64,000 nucleotides of DNA from positions 1 through 64,000 of the forward strand of contig NZ_JAGGPF010000012.1 in assembly GCF_018613935.1 (NCBI RefSeq). Reading direction: 5' to 3'. The notes under the pieces were generated by a model. It worked only from the letters and a program-made list of their open reading frames with translations. It searched no databases and was not told the origin of the DNA. Shown here piece after piece: positions 1-8,034 of the stretch. The position numbers and the translations under genes were made by a program. Every line of letters begins with the position of its first letter. Position 1 is the stretch's first letter. Source of the DNA: Agromyces sp. ISL-38. GTDB taxonomy: Bacteria; Actinomycetota; Actinomycetes; Actinomycetales; Microbacteriaceae.

Positions 1-333
1 GCCGAGCGGCTCGCGAGCGAGGCGATGTCGCTCGCCCAGCGCGACGTGGGCGGCTTCGGCGGCGGCATGGGCGGGTTGGGAGAGCTGGGCGGCTTGGGCG
101 GACTGGGCGGCAGCGCAGCGGGGCGCGGCTCGAGCGGCGGCGACATCTTCGGTGCGGTGCTCGGCGGCATCCTCATCGATTCGGTGCTCGGCGGGGGTGG
201 CGGCGGCCGCCGCGGCGGCGGCGGTTTCGGCGGCGGCGGTTTCGGCGGCGGGGGCCGCAGTTCCGGCCGATCGCCCGGCAGCTTCGGGGGCTCGGGCACG
301 CGCTCCCGTCGCGGAAGCGGAGGCCGATTCTGA
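1..333 (+). CDS. C-terminal end of a TPM-type membrane protein (5' end outside window)
   Basis: The frame is open from base 1 to the TGA at 331-333, so the gene begins upstream. The visible 110 residues are a Gly-rich, then Gly/Arg/Ser-rich low-complexity tail with one short hydrophobic stretch (GAVLGGILIDSVLGGGG). This composition, directly ahead of pspA, is usual for the C-terminus of actinobacterial TPM-domain proteins; the TPM domain itself would lie outside the window. The family call is therefore inference from the tail and the neighbour. The gene is probably co-transcribed with pspA 101 bases downstream. Confidence 0.6.
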   Translation, partial: AERLASEAMSLAQRDVGGFGGGMGGLGELGGLGGLGGSAAGRGSSGGDIFGAVLGGILIDSVLGGGGGGRRGGGGFGGGGFGGGGRSSGRSPGSFGGSGTRSRRGSGGRF

Positions 334-434
334 CCTCCCGCGCCCTCCGGCCGAGCCTGCGATCCGCGCGCGACCACTGAAGACCGGCTACACCCGACAC
401 GACGACCACGACGACCACGACGAAAGGAACGACC

Positions 435-1172
435 ATGGCAAAGCAGTCCATCTTCGGACGGATCTCGCAGCTCCTGCGAGCCAACATCAACGCCCTCATC
501 GACCAGGCTGAAGACCCGCAGCTCATGCTGGACCAGATGGTGCGCGACTTCACCAACAGCATCGCCGACGCCGAGGCCGCGATCGCCGAGACGATCGGCA
601 ACCTGCGCCTCCTCGAAGACGACCATCGCGAAGACATCGAGGCGGCGCGTGAGTGGGGCGACAAGGCCGTCGCGGCGAGCCGCAAGGGCGACGAGCTGCG
701 CAGCTCCGGCGACGCCGCCGGCGCCGACAAGTTCGACAACCTCGCCAAGGTCGCGCTCAGCCGCCAGATCTCGTCGGAGAACGAGGCGAGGGCCGCCGAG
801 CCGCAGATCGCCGCGCAGACCGAGGTCGTCGACAAGCTGAAGTCGGGGCTGAACGGCATGAAGGAGAAGCTCGTTCAACTGCAGAACAAGCGCTCCGAGC
901 TCGTCGCACGGGCGAAGACCGCCCAGGCCCAGCGCCAGGTGCAGGACGCCGTCAAGTCGATCGACATCCTCGACCCCACGAGCGAGATCGGGCGGTTCGA
1001 AGACAAGATCCGTCGCGAGGAGGCCGTCGTGCGCGGACAGGCCGAACTCGCCGCCTCGAGCCTCGACGCCCAGTTCAACGAGCTCGACGACCTCGGCGAG
1101 CTCACCGAGGTCGATGCCCGGCTGGCCGCCCTGAAGGCCGGCGGCACCGCTCAGGGCGCCATCTCGCACTGA
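435..1172 (+). CDS. pspA: PspA/IM30 (Vipp1-like) phage-shock protein A
   Basis: A 245-residue protein of PspA/IM30 type, which binds the inner face of the cytoplasmic membrane and forms scaffolds that stabilise it under envelope stress. It starts MAKQSIFGRISQLLRANIN, the amphipathic membrane-binding helix of the family. The body is almost entirely charged coiled coil without transmembrane segments, and includes the family-typical DQAEDPQLMLDQMVRD near residue 25. AAAGGAA lies 7 bases before the ATG. The C-terminus is short and ends just before a hairpin. The TPM-like gene upstream suggests a joint membrane-stress role. Confidence 0.9.
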   Translation: MAKQSIFGRISQLLRANINALIDQAEDPQLMLDQMVRDFTNSIADAEAAIAETIGNLRLLEDDHREDIEAAREWGDKAVAASRKGDELRSSGDAAGADKFDNLAKVALSRQISSENEARAAEPQIAAQTEVVDKLKSGLNGMKEKLVQLQNKRSELVARAKTAQAQRQVQDAVKSIDILDPTSEIGRFEDKIRREEAVVRGQAELAASSLDAQFNELDDLGELTEVDARLAALKAGGTAQGAISH

Positions 1173-1184
1173 GCGGATCCGGCG

Positions 1185-1223
1185 ACGGCCGCGCAGCGCG
1201 ATCGACTCGCGCGGCGCGGCCGT
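1185..1223. terminator. hairpin between convergent pspA and epimerase genes
   Basis: ACGGCCGCGC (1185-1194) pairs perfectly with GCGCGGCCGT (1214-1223), with a further five inner pairs after one mismatch. It begins 13 bases after the pspA stop and lies before the end of the oppositely oriented epimerase gene, so it can serve both strands. No clear T-run follows. Confidence 0.55.
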
Positions 1224-1254
1224 TCGCATGCCGGCGCCCCGCGGCATCCGCCGG

Positions 1255-2076
1255 TCAGAACGGGCGCTGCTTCGAGAGCGTGAACTCGGGGCTCGCGAGC
1301 GACCCGCCCATCGGGCCGCTCGTGACGGGCGCGGGCCGGCCCGGAATCTCGTCGCGGTGCCGGGATGCGTCGTCTTCGGGCTCGAACCCGAGGCGCCGCG
1401 CGGACTCGAGGTCGAACCAGCCGTCGCGATTGTCGGAGGTGGCGAACGCGGTCTCGAACCCCACCGGCTCGTGGCGCATCGCAGCGAGGAACGCGCGCGC
1501 CGCGTCGGCCGGACTCAGCCAGATGCTGAGGTCGCGAGCACCATCGGGCAACTCCTTGAACCCGCCGATGCGGAGCGCGACGACCTCCATGCCGAACTTC
1601 TCGGCGTAGAGGCGGCCGATCTGCTCGGCGGCGACCTTCGTCACGGCGTAGAGGCCGTCGGGCCTCGGCGGCATCGTCACGTCGACCTGCTGTCCCGCCT
1701 CGTACATGCCGACGACACGGGCGGTGCTCGCGAGCACCACTCGTCGCACGCCGGCCTGCCGAGCCGTCTCGAACACGTGCCACGTGCCGATGACGTTCGC
1801 CTCGACGAGGTCGTGGAAATCGGCCTCGTCGGGAACCGCCGCGAGGTGCACGACGCCGTGGACTCCCGCGAGCGCGGACCGCAGCGCCGCCGGATCGGCG
1901 AGGTCGACCTCGAATGCGCGCTCGCGCGGGTCGACGCCCTCGGGCGGCACGGCGTCGATGAGCACGAGCCGCGACACCTCGGGCAAGAGGGCCGCGCGCA
2001 GGGTCGTGCCGATTCGCCCGGATGCCCCCGTGATCGCCCACACCTCATCGCGGAGCGGCCGCGCGTTCGTCTCCAT
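1255..2076 (-). CDS. NAD(P)-dependent epimerase/dehydratase (extended SDR)
   Basis: A 273-residue Rossmann-fold protein of the extended SDR class (uronate dehydrogenase/epimerase-like), likely oxidising or epimerising a sugar. Near the N-terminus ITGASGRIGTTLRAAL is the GxxGxxG dinucleotide-binding motif; GVVHLAAVPDEADF and an SSTA-like ASTARVVGMY stretch follow, and YAVTKVAAE supplies the catalytic Tyr-x-x-x-Lys. The substrate cannot be told from sequence. TAGCGT lies exactly 6 bases before the ATG, so the mRNA is probably leaderless. The gene is divergent from the arginase-family gene. Confidence 0.8.
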   Translation of the reverse strand: METNARPLRDEVWAITGASGRIGTTLRAALLPEVSRLVLIDAVPPEGVDPRERAFEVDLADPAALRSALAGVHGVVHLAAVPDEADFHDLVEANVIGTWHVFETARQAGVRRVVLASTARVVGMYEAGQQVDVTMPPRPDGLYAVTKVAAEQIGRLYAEKFGMEVVALRIGGFKELPDGARDLSIWLSPADAARAFLAAMRHEPVGFETAFATSDNRDGWFDLESARRLGFEPEDDASRHRDEIPGRPAPVTSGPMGGSLASPEFTLSKQRPF

Positions 2077-2082
2077 GGGGCA

Positions 2083-2088
2083 ACGCTA
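2083..2088 (-). promoter_or_regulatory. -10 element of leaderless promoter for the epimerase gene
   Basis: On the minus strand TAGCGT fits the actinobacterial -10 pattern TANNNT and ends 6 bases before the ATG at 2076. Transcription would then start at or next to the start codon. No ribosome-binding site is visible, which agrees. Confidence 0.5.
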
Positions 2089-2152
2089 GCGCCGACCCCC
2101 GACGACCGGCGTCCGAATTCGCGCGCACTGGCCGACGGGCTCCGCGCGGCGC

Positions 2153-2158
2153 GATACT
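2153..2158 (+). promoter_or_regulatory. probable -10 element for the arginase-family gene
   Basis: GATACT ends 7 bases before the ATG at 2166, the spacing expected of a leaderless transcript. The first base departs from TANNNT. Only about 65 bases separate it from the divergent -10 at 2083-2088. Confidence 0.4.
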
Positions 2159-2165
2159 TGGAGTC

Positions 2166-3020
2166 ATGCCCGCTACTTTCGTCGTCGTGCCCATGTGGCA
2201 AGGTTCCGTGTCCGTCCGCGCCATGAGCCACGCCGACGGCGCCATCGCCATCCTCGGCGACCTTCCCTCCTCTGCGACGGAGCTCGTCGAGGTGCCGATC
2301 GAGGCGGGCGAGGCGCTCGGCACGGGCGTGCTCAGGTACAGCACGCTCCTGCGGGTGCGCGAGCTCACCGCGAGGGCACTCGATCAGGTGCGCGACCTCG
2401 CGATCACGATCGGCGGCGACTGCGGGTCATCCGTCGCCGCGGTCGCACACGCCTCGGCCCGCACCGGCGGCGATCTCGCGGTGCTCTGGCTCGACGCGCA
2501 CCCCGATCTCAACACGCCCGAGTCATCCCCCTCGGGCGGCTTCGGCGGCATGACGCTGCGCGCGATCACCGGTGAGGGCGCCGACGGACTCGCCCTCGAC
2601 GAGTCGACGCGAATCTCCCCCGACCGGCTCGTGCTGGGCGGCATCCGCGCGATCGACGACGAGGAGCGCCGCTTCATCGACGAGCACGGCGTGAGCGTGC
2701 TCACCGTCGAAGACCTCTCCGACCCGACCGTGGTGATCGCCGCGCTCGAGGCGACCGGCGCGTCGCGCGTCTTCGTCCACGTCGATCTCGACGTGCTCGA
2801 CCCCTCCGCGCTCGCCGGTCTCTCGTATCCGATGCCGTTCGGCATCGCCGCCCCCGAGCTCGCCGCGCTCCTGCGCGCGGTGGTGGCGCGATTCCCGCTC
2901 GCCGGCGCCGCGATCGCCGGGTTCGCACCGAGCTCGCTCGACGCGGCCGCCGACGACCTGCCGACGATCCTCCGCCTCGTCGCTGCGCTCACGTCGGGAG
3001 CCACCGCCGACGTCGCGTGA
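2166..3020 (+). CDS. arginase/agmatinase/formiminoglutamase-fold protein
   Basis: A 284-residue ureohydrolase-fold protein. Members hydrolyse the guanidino or formimino group of arginine, agmatine or related substrates using two Mn(II) ions. The motifs WLDAHPDLN (DAHxD) and HVDLDVLDP (DxD) are intact. The first metal-ligand motif, normally GGDH, reads GGDC (IGGDCGSS), so one histidine ligand is replaced by cysteine. This occurs in some actinobacterial members and leaves the true substrate open. No amino-acid catabolic operon surrounds it. A histidine-poor first site might also mean a changed metal or a non-arginase activity. Confidence 0.8.
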   Translation: MPATFVVVPMWQGSVSVRAMSHADGAIAILGDLPSSATELVEVPIEAGEALGTGVLRYSTLLRVRELTARALDQVRDLAITIGGDCGSSVAAVAHASARTGGDLAVLWLDAHPDLNTPESSPSGGFGGMTLRAITGEGADGLALDESTRISPDRLVLGGIRAIDDEERRFIDEHGVSVLTVEDLSDPTVVIAALEATGASRVFVHVDLDVLDPSALAGLSYPMPFGIAAPELAALLRAVVARFPLAGAAIAGFAPSSLDAAADDLPTILRLVAALTSGATADVA

Positions 3021-3104
3021 ATCGCGGATGCCCCGAGCCCAGCATCTGCCTAGGCTTGAACCCAGGCGTGCTCGGCGTGGGCCGGCCAGCCGGAAGGAGT
3101 CGGG

Positions 3105-4607
3105 ATGGAGCGGGAGGTGGACGTCGTCGTCATCGGCGGCGGACCGGTCGGAGAGAACGTCGCCGATCGGGCGAAGGCCGCGGGGCTGGAGGTCGTGCTC
3201 GTCGAACATGAGCTGCTCGGCGGTGAGTGCACGAACTGGGCGTGCGTGCCGTCGAAGACGCTGCTCCGCAGCCCCGCTGCGCTCCGCGCCGCGAAGCGCG
3301 TCCCGGGGGCCGCAGAGGCGATCACCGGCGAGCTCGATGTGGCCGCCGTGCTGCGCCGGCGCGACTACTGGGTGTCGGATTGGAAGGATGACGGCGACGT
3401 CGAGTGGCTGGCGGGCATCGGCGCCGACCTCGAACGCGGCCACGGCCGCCTCGACGGGCCGCGCCGCGTCATCGTGGAACGGCCCGACGGCACCGAGCTC
3501 ACGCTCGTCGCCCGTCACGCGGTCGCGGTGGCGCCCGGCTCCGACCCGGTCGTGCCGCCGATCGACGGGCTCGCCGACTCCCGGCCGTGGACGAGCCGGG
3601 ACGCCACGAGCGTGAAGCACGTGCCCGCGCGGCTCGCGATCATCGGCGGCGGGGTCGTCGCGGTCGAGATGGCGACCGCCTACTCAGGGCTCGGCGCCGA
3701 GGTCGCCGTGCTCGCCCGCAGCGGCCTGCTCGGCGCGATGGAGCCGTTCGCCGGGGATGCGGTGGCGCACGGGCTCGAGGGGCTCGGGGCATCCGTGCGT
3801 CTCGGGGTCGAACCGGTGAAGGTCGAACGGAACGACGCCGACGAGGTCGTCGTGACGCTCGGCGACGGCTCAACGGTCACGGCCGACGAGGTGCTCGTCG
3901 CGACCGGCAGGAAGCCGCGCACCGGCACGCTCGGCATCGAGACGGTGGGGCTCGAGCCCGGCGCCTGGCTCGAGGTCGACGACACGATGCTCGTGCAGGG
4001 CCTGAGCGACGGCGACGGGGACGACTGGCTCTACGCCGTGGGCGACGTCAACCACCGCGCGCTCCTCACCCATCAGGGCAAGTACCAGGCGCGCGCCACC
4101 GGCGACGTGATCGCGGCACGCGCCCTCGGCCGCCCCGTCGACGCCGCACCGTGGGGCGCGCACGTCGCGACGGCCGATCACTCCGCGGTGCCGTGCGTCG
4201 TGTTCTCGGAACCCGAGTGTATCTCGGTCGGACTCACCGCCAAGGGCGCGGAGCGAGCCGGCCGATCGGTGCGCGTCGCCGACGTCGATCTCGGTGCCGT
4301 GAGCGGTGCCGGCATTCTCGCCGACGGATACGAGGGGCACGCCCGTCTCGTCGTCGACACCGAGCTCGGCACGGTGGTGGGCGCCACCTTCGTCGGCCAG
4401 GATGTCGCGGAGCTGCTGCAGGCCGCGACCATCGCGATCGTCGGCGAGGTGTCCGTCGACCGGCTCTGGCACGCGGTGCCCGCCTTCCCCACCGTGAGCG
4501 AGGTGTGGCTGCGACTGCTCGAGGCACTCGGCCGGCCCGGCGCCGTGAAGCCGGCCGAGTCCGAAGAGCACGAAGAGCCTGCTGAGACCGAAGAGACCGC
4601 GGCGTGA
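3105..4607 (+). CDS. FAD-dependent pyridine nucleotide-disulfide oxidoreductase
   Basis: A 500-residue flavoprotein of the dihydrolipoamide dehydrogenase/mercuric reductase family. It has an FAD-binding GGGPVGENVA near residue 12 and the redox-active disulfide in GGECTNWACVPSK (Cys-x4-Cys). A second Rossmann motif, IIGGGVVAVEMA, binds NAD(P)H, and YAVGDVN is the second FAD contact. The C-terminal dimerisation domain has HAVPAFPTVSEVW where lipoamide dehydrogenases carry HAHPT-x-SE, so the catalytic His lacks its usual context. An acidic Glu-rich tail follows. AAGGAG stands 6 bases before the ATG. Its stop overlaps the next gene's GTG. Lipoamide-complex genes are absent, so the substrate is unknown. 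Confidence 0.85.
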   Translation: MEREVDVVVIGGGPVGENVADRAKAAGLEVVLVEHELLGGECTNWACVPSKTLLRSPAALRAAKRVPGAAEAITGELDVAAVLRRRDYWVSDWKDDGDVEWLAGIGADLERGHGRLDGPRRVIVERPDGTELTLVARHAVAVAPGSDPVVPPIDGLADSRPWTSRDATSVKHVPARLAIIGGGVVAVEMATAYSGLGAEVAVLARSGLLGAMEPFAGDAVAHGLEGLGASVRLGVEPVKVERNDADEVVVTLGDGSTVTADEVLVATGRKPRTGTLGIETVGLEPGAWLEVDDTMLVQGLSDGDGDDWLYAVGDVNHRALLTHQGKYQARATGDVIAARALGRPVDAAPWGAHVATADHSAVPCVVFSEPECISVGLTAKGAERAGRSVRVADVDLGAVSGAGILADGYEGHARLVVDTELGTVVGATFVGQDVAELLQAATIAIVGEVSVDRLWHAVPAFPTVSEVWLRLLEALGRPGAVKPAESEEHEEPAETEETAA

Positions 4608-4996
4608 GCGGCCGGGTGCTGCGCGTGCGGCTCACCGACTCCCCCATCAGCCGCGCCGGCTACTGGTACGCGACGCTCGTCGGCTTCACCTGGGGGTTCC
4701 TCTGGAGCACGGGGCCCGTCGAGGTGCGTGACGGCCTCCTCATCTTCACCGGCATGCCGAAGTGGACGTTCGGCCGGGGCGGTTCGTGCGTCGGCGGCTG
4801 CTACCTCACCGATCGCAACACGGGCGTTCACGTGCTCGGCCATGAGGCCGTGCACAAGCAGCAATGGCAGCGCTACGGCATGCTCTTCCCGTTCCTCTAC
4901 CTCATCGCCGGCCGCAACCCCCTGAAGAACCGGTTCGAGATCGAGGCCGGGCTCGAAGCCGGCGGCTACCTGCCGAGGCGACGCGGGGCGCGGTGA
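4604..4996 (+). CDS. small conserved protein with HExxH motif, unknown function
   Basis: A 130-residue protein starting at a GTG that overlaps the upstream stop (GTGA), so it is translationally coupled to the flavoprotein. I do not recognise a named family with confidence. It has a hydrophobic segment (residues about 18-35, YWYATLVGFTWGFLW), a Gly/Cys patch GGSCVGGCYL, then GHEAVHKQQW, an HExxH zinc-binding signature. About 25 residues later FEIEAGLEAGG offers a possible third metal ligand, as in gluzincin peptidases. A second hydrophobic stretch (MLFPFLYLIAG) lies between. It may be a minimal membrane-associated metalloprotein; catalysis is unproven. Confidence 0.6.
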   Translation: MSGRVLRVRLTDSPISRAGYWYATLVGFTWGFLWSTGPVEVRDGLLIFTGMPKWTFGRGGSCVGGCYLTDRNTGVHVLGHEAVHKQQWQRYGMLFPFLYLIAGRNPLKNRFEIEAGLEAGGYLPRRRGAR

Positions 4997-5004
4997 ACCG
5001 CGAA

Positions 5005-5039
5005 CGGCCCGGACCCTGCCGTGCAGCAGGTCCGGGCCG
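5005..5039. terminator. bidirectional hairpin between convergent genes
   Basis: CGGCCCGGACC (5005-5015) pairs with GGTCCGGGCCG (5029-5039). A one-base bulge separates these 11 pairs from three more nearer the loop. It lies between the HExxH gene and the end of the siderophore lipoprotein gene and can terminate both. Confidence 0.65.
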
Positions 5040-5064
5040 GGTCGTTGAGCGGTGCGCAGCCCGG

Positions 5065-6084
5065 TCAGGCCGCGGGCTGCACCGCGGCGGACAGCGACGC
5101 GACGAGCTCGTCGAGGCCGTAGGTGAGCGAGAGCGCCGTCGGCGGCGAGACCGCGGCGACGAGCTCGGAACCGATCACCTGGGCGACCTGGCCGCGCGCC
5201 ACGGCGGGGATCGCCTGGATCGGCGCGGAGGCGAGGAAGGCATCGGCCTCGGCTTGCGTGTCGTGGTAGCTCACGATGACGTCGCTCTCGAGCTTGTCGA
5301 GCTCCTCGTAGCTCAGTGTGTAGTAGAACGAGGAGTCGCCGTTCGCGAGCTCGTCGACTGCCGGCGCGTTCACGAGTCCGAACCGGGTGAGGAACTCGGC
5401 GCGCGCATCGGCGACACGGTACACGTAGAACGTGCCCGCGACATCCCACACCGCGGCGACGGTCTTGCCCTCGAGCTCGGGGTGCGCTTCGGCTTGCGCG
5501 GCGACCTGTGCGTCGAGCTCGTGGAGCACGGCCGCGGCCTCTGCGTCACGGCCGAGGGCGGCGCCCACCGTCGTCACGACGTCTTCCCACGGAGTGGTCC
5601 ACGCCTCGCCCTCGTAGGCCACGGTCGGCGCGATCTCGCTGAGCAGTTCGTACTGCTCCTCGGTGATGCCCGAGAACGGCGCGAGGATGAGGTCGGGTGC
5701 CGCCTCGATGAGCTCCTCGTAGGGCGGCGCCTCGCCGTCGTCGGTGAGCACGACGGGCGTCTCCTCGCCGAGCTCCTCGAGCTTGTCGGCGACCCAGGGC
5801 AGCACGCCCTCGTCGTTCGCCGCATACGTCTGCTCGGCGATCGCGACCGGCACGACACCCACGGCGAGCGCCGCCTCGGTGCTGCCCCAGCCCCAAGTCG
5901 CCACGCGTTCGGGCTCTGCGGTGATCTCGGTCTCGCCGAAGACGTGCTCGATCGTCACGGGGAAGGCGCCGTCGGATGCCGCGCCCCCCGTGGAGTCGGC
6001 TTCACCCGCCGTTGCGCAACCGGTGAGGGCGAGGGCGGCGAGTGCCGTGGCGGTGATGACGGCGAAAGTGCGTCGGAACTGCAT
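5065..6084 (-). CDS. siderophore ABC transporter substrate-binding lipoprotein
   Basis: A 339-residue FepB/FhuD-class binding protein that would capture ferric siderophore outside the cell and deliver it to the FecCD permeases. It has a lipoprotein signal with lipobox LTGC near residue 20. The periplasmic-binding body includes PERVATWGWGSTEAALAVGV and APDLILAPFSGITEEQYELL, with a long helix linking two lobes. AAGGGAAC precedes the ATG at the right spacing. It is the last gene of the operon SIP reductase - permease - permease - ATPase - binding protein, 37 bases after the ATPase. The siderophore cannot be identified from sequence. Confidence 0.88.
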   Translation of the reverse strand: MQFRRTFAVITATALAALALTGCATAGEADSTGGAASDGAFPVTIEHVFGETEITAEPERVATWGWGSTEAALAVGVVPVAIAEQTYAANDEGVLPWVADKLEELGEETPVVLTDDGEAPPYEELIEAAPDLILAPFSGITEEQYELLSEIAPTVAYEGEAWTTPWEDVVTTVGAALGRDAEAAAVLHELDAQVAAQAEAHPELEGKTVAAVWDVAGTFYVYRVADARAEFLTRFGLVNAPAVDELANGDSSFYYTLSYEELDKLESDVIVSYHDTQAEADAFLASAPIQAIPAVARGQVAQVIGSELVAAVSPPTALSLTYGLDELVASLSAAVQPAA

Positions 6085-6121
6085 GTGTTCCCTTTCTTGG
6101 TGGTGGTCAGGGTCGATCGAG

Positions 6122-6934
6122 TCAGAACTCGCCCCGGTGGAATCGGCCGATGGGCACGACGAGCGGCGAGCCGGCGACCGGATCGAGGGTGACGACGCAC
6201 TCGAGCCCGAACGCGTCGCCGACGGTCTCCGCGGTCATCACGTCGCCGGGTTCGCCTTGTGCAGCGATGCGTCCGCCATCGACGACGACGAGGTGATCGG
6301 CATAGCGCGCCGCGAGGTTGAGCTCGTGCAGCACCATGACGACCGTCGTTCCGTGCTCGCGGTTCGAGTCGGTGAGCAGGTCGAGCAGCTCGAGCTGATG
6401 GCTCGCGTCGAGGAAGCTCGTGGGCTCGTCGAGCAGCACGATGTCGGCCCGTTGCGCGAGCGCCATCGCGATCCAGACGCGCTGGCGCTGCCCGCCCGAC
6501 AACTCGGAGACGGCACGGCCCGCGAGCTCGGCGGTGCCCGTCGCCTCGAGCACCTCGGCGACGATGCGATCGTCGTCGCTCGAGCGGCCGCCGAACCAGC
6601 CGCGGTGCGGATGCCGCCCGCGGGCGACGAGCTCGGCGACGAGCACGCCGTCGGGCGACACGGGCTGCTGCGGCAGCACGGCGACCCGGCGGGCGAACTC
6701 GCGTGCGCCGTAGGAGCGGATGTCGCGCCCGTCGAGCGTCACGCGCCCCGATTCGGGCCGAATGAGTCGCGCGAGGCCGCGCAGCAGCGTCGACTTGCCG
6801 CTCGCGTTCGGACCCACGATCGAGGTGATGCGTCCGTCGGGGATCTCGAGGTCGAGGCCGTCGATCACGACGCGGCCGTCGTAGCCGAGCGTGAGCGACT
6901 CAGCGCGCAGTGCGTGCGGTGCGGAGCGGGTCAT
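6122..6934 (-). CDS. siderophore ABC transporter ATP-binding protein (FecE/FepC type)
   Basis: A 270-residue ABC ATPase that powers ferric-siderophore import. Walker A is GPNASGKST, the signature is LSGGQRQR, Walker B is IVLLDEPTSFLD and the switch histidine sits in VLHELN. The start used is ATG 6934, whose ATGA overlaps the stop of the upstream permease. A longer reading is open upstream but would run into that permease. The C-terminal extension (GSPLVVPIGRFHRGEF) is usual in this subfamily. Confidence 0.9.
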   Translation of the reverse strand: MTRSAPHALRAESLTLGYDGRVVIDGLDLEIPDGRITSIVGPNASGKSTLLRGLARLIRPESGRVTLDGRDIRSYGAREFARRVAVLPQQPVSPDGVLVAELVARGRHPHRGWFGGRSSDDDRIVAEVLEATGTAELAGRAVSELSGGQRQRVWIAMALAQRADIVLLDEPTSFLDASHQLELLDLLTDSNREHGTTVVMVLHELNLAARYADHLVVVDGGRIAAQGEPGDVMTAETVGDAFGLECVVTLDPVAGSPLVVPIGRFHRGEF

Positions 6935-8034
6935 CCGTCGGATCCTTTCCGGTTTCCCCTCGCGATGAGCCAGAGGAGGTAGGGGGCGCCGATGAGGCCC
7001 GTGACGATGCCGACGGGCACGGCGAAGCCCACGAACGCGTGTTGCGCCACGAGGTCGGCGACGAGCACGATCACGGCACCGACGAGAGCTGAGGCGGCGA
7101 GCGCAGCCTGCCCGTGGCCGATGAGCGCCCGCGCGACGGGCGCCGCGACGAGCGCGACGAACGCCACCGGGCCCGCGAGGGCCGTGGCGACGGCGACGAG
7201 GGCGACACCGAGGAGCACGGCCATCGCCCGTGCCCCGGTGGCATCGAGTCCGAGCGAACGCGCGCTGTCGTCGGAGAGGGCGAGCAGCCGCATCCGCGGA
7301 GAGAAGACCACGGTCGCCGCGAGCAGCACGGCGAGCGCCCCGCCCGAGGTGACGAGTTCGCTCCACCCGGTGCTCGCGATGCCGCCGACCATCCAGACGA
7401 GCGCCTCGGATGCCTCGCGCACCTCCGCTCGCGTGATGAGCCAGCCGAGGAGCCCCGACGCGATCGAGGCGAGGCCGATGCCGACGAGCACGAAGCGGAT
7501 GCCGGTGAGGCCGCCGCGCCACGCGAGCGACCACATGAGCCCGGCGACGACGAGTGCACCCGTGAACGCGGCGAGCGCGACCGCGGGCCCCTCGAGACCG
7601 AGCAGGAGCATTGAGCCGACGGCGGCGAGGCTCGCTCCGCCCGTGACGCCGAGGATGTCGGGGCTCGCGAGCGGGTTCCGGAGGGTCGACTGGAAGAGCG
7701 CGCCGCCGAGGCCGAGCGCGCTGCCGGCGATGACGGCGGCGAGCACCCGCGGCAGCCGCAGGCGCAGCACCACGAACTCGGCTTTCGGCGATCCCTGCCC
7801 GACGAGGGCGGCGAACACGTCTGCGATCGTGAGTCCCGCCGCGCCGAGGAGGAGCGACGTGGTGGCGGCGGCGAGCACGAGCATGCCCGCGGCGAGGAGC
7901 ACGGCCGCCGTGCGACGGCGCCGCCGAGCGCGCACCGCGCCGATCCGGAGCGCGACAGCCTCGACCGACGCGGTGCGCCCGGGTCGGGCGATGCCCGGCT
8001 CGGTGCGGCTCCCGAGCGATGTGCCGATGCTCAC
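6931..8034 (-). CDS. FecCD-family siderophore permease (second of pair)
   Basis: A 367-residue membrane permease of the BtuC/FecCD family with about ten hydrophobic segments. Family landmarks include LPRVLAAVIAGSALGLGGAL followed by FQSTLRNPLASPDILGVTGG, which includes the ATPase-coupling region, and GPVAFVALVAAPVARALIG near the C-terminus. The GTG start at 8034 overlaps the stop of the preceding permease, and its own stop overlaps the ATPase start, so the three are tightly coupled. An N-terminal Arg-rich stretch precedes the first membrane helix. Confidence 0.88.
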   Translation of the reverse strand: MSIGTSLGSRTEPGIARPGRTASVEAVALRIGAVRARRRRRTAAVLLAAGMLVLAAATTSLLLGAAGLTIADVFAALVGQGSPKAEFVVLRLRLPRVLAAVIAGSALGLGGALFQSTLRNPLASPDILGVTGGASLAAVGSMLLLGLEGPAVALAAFTGALVVAGLMWSLAWRGGLTGIRFVLVGIGLASIASGLLGWLITRAEVREASEALVWMVGGIASTGWSELVTSGGALAVLLAATVVFSPRMRLLALSDDSARSLGLDATGARAMAVLLGVALVAVATALAGPVAFVALVAAPVARALIGHGQAALAASALVGAVIVLVADLVAQHAFVGFAVPVGIVTGLIGAPYLLWLIARGNRKGSDG

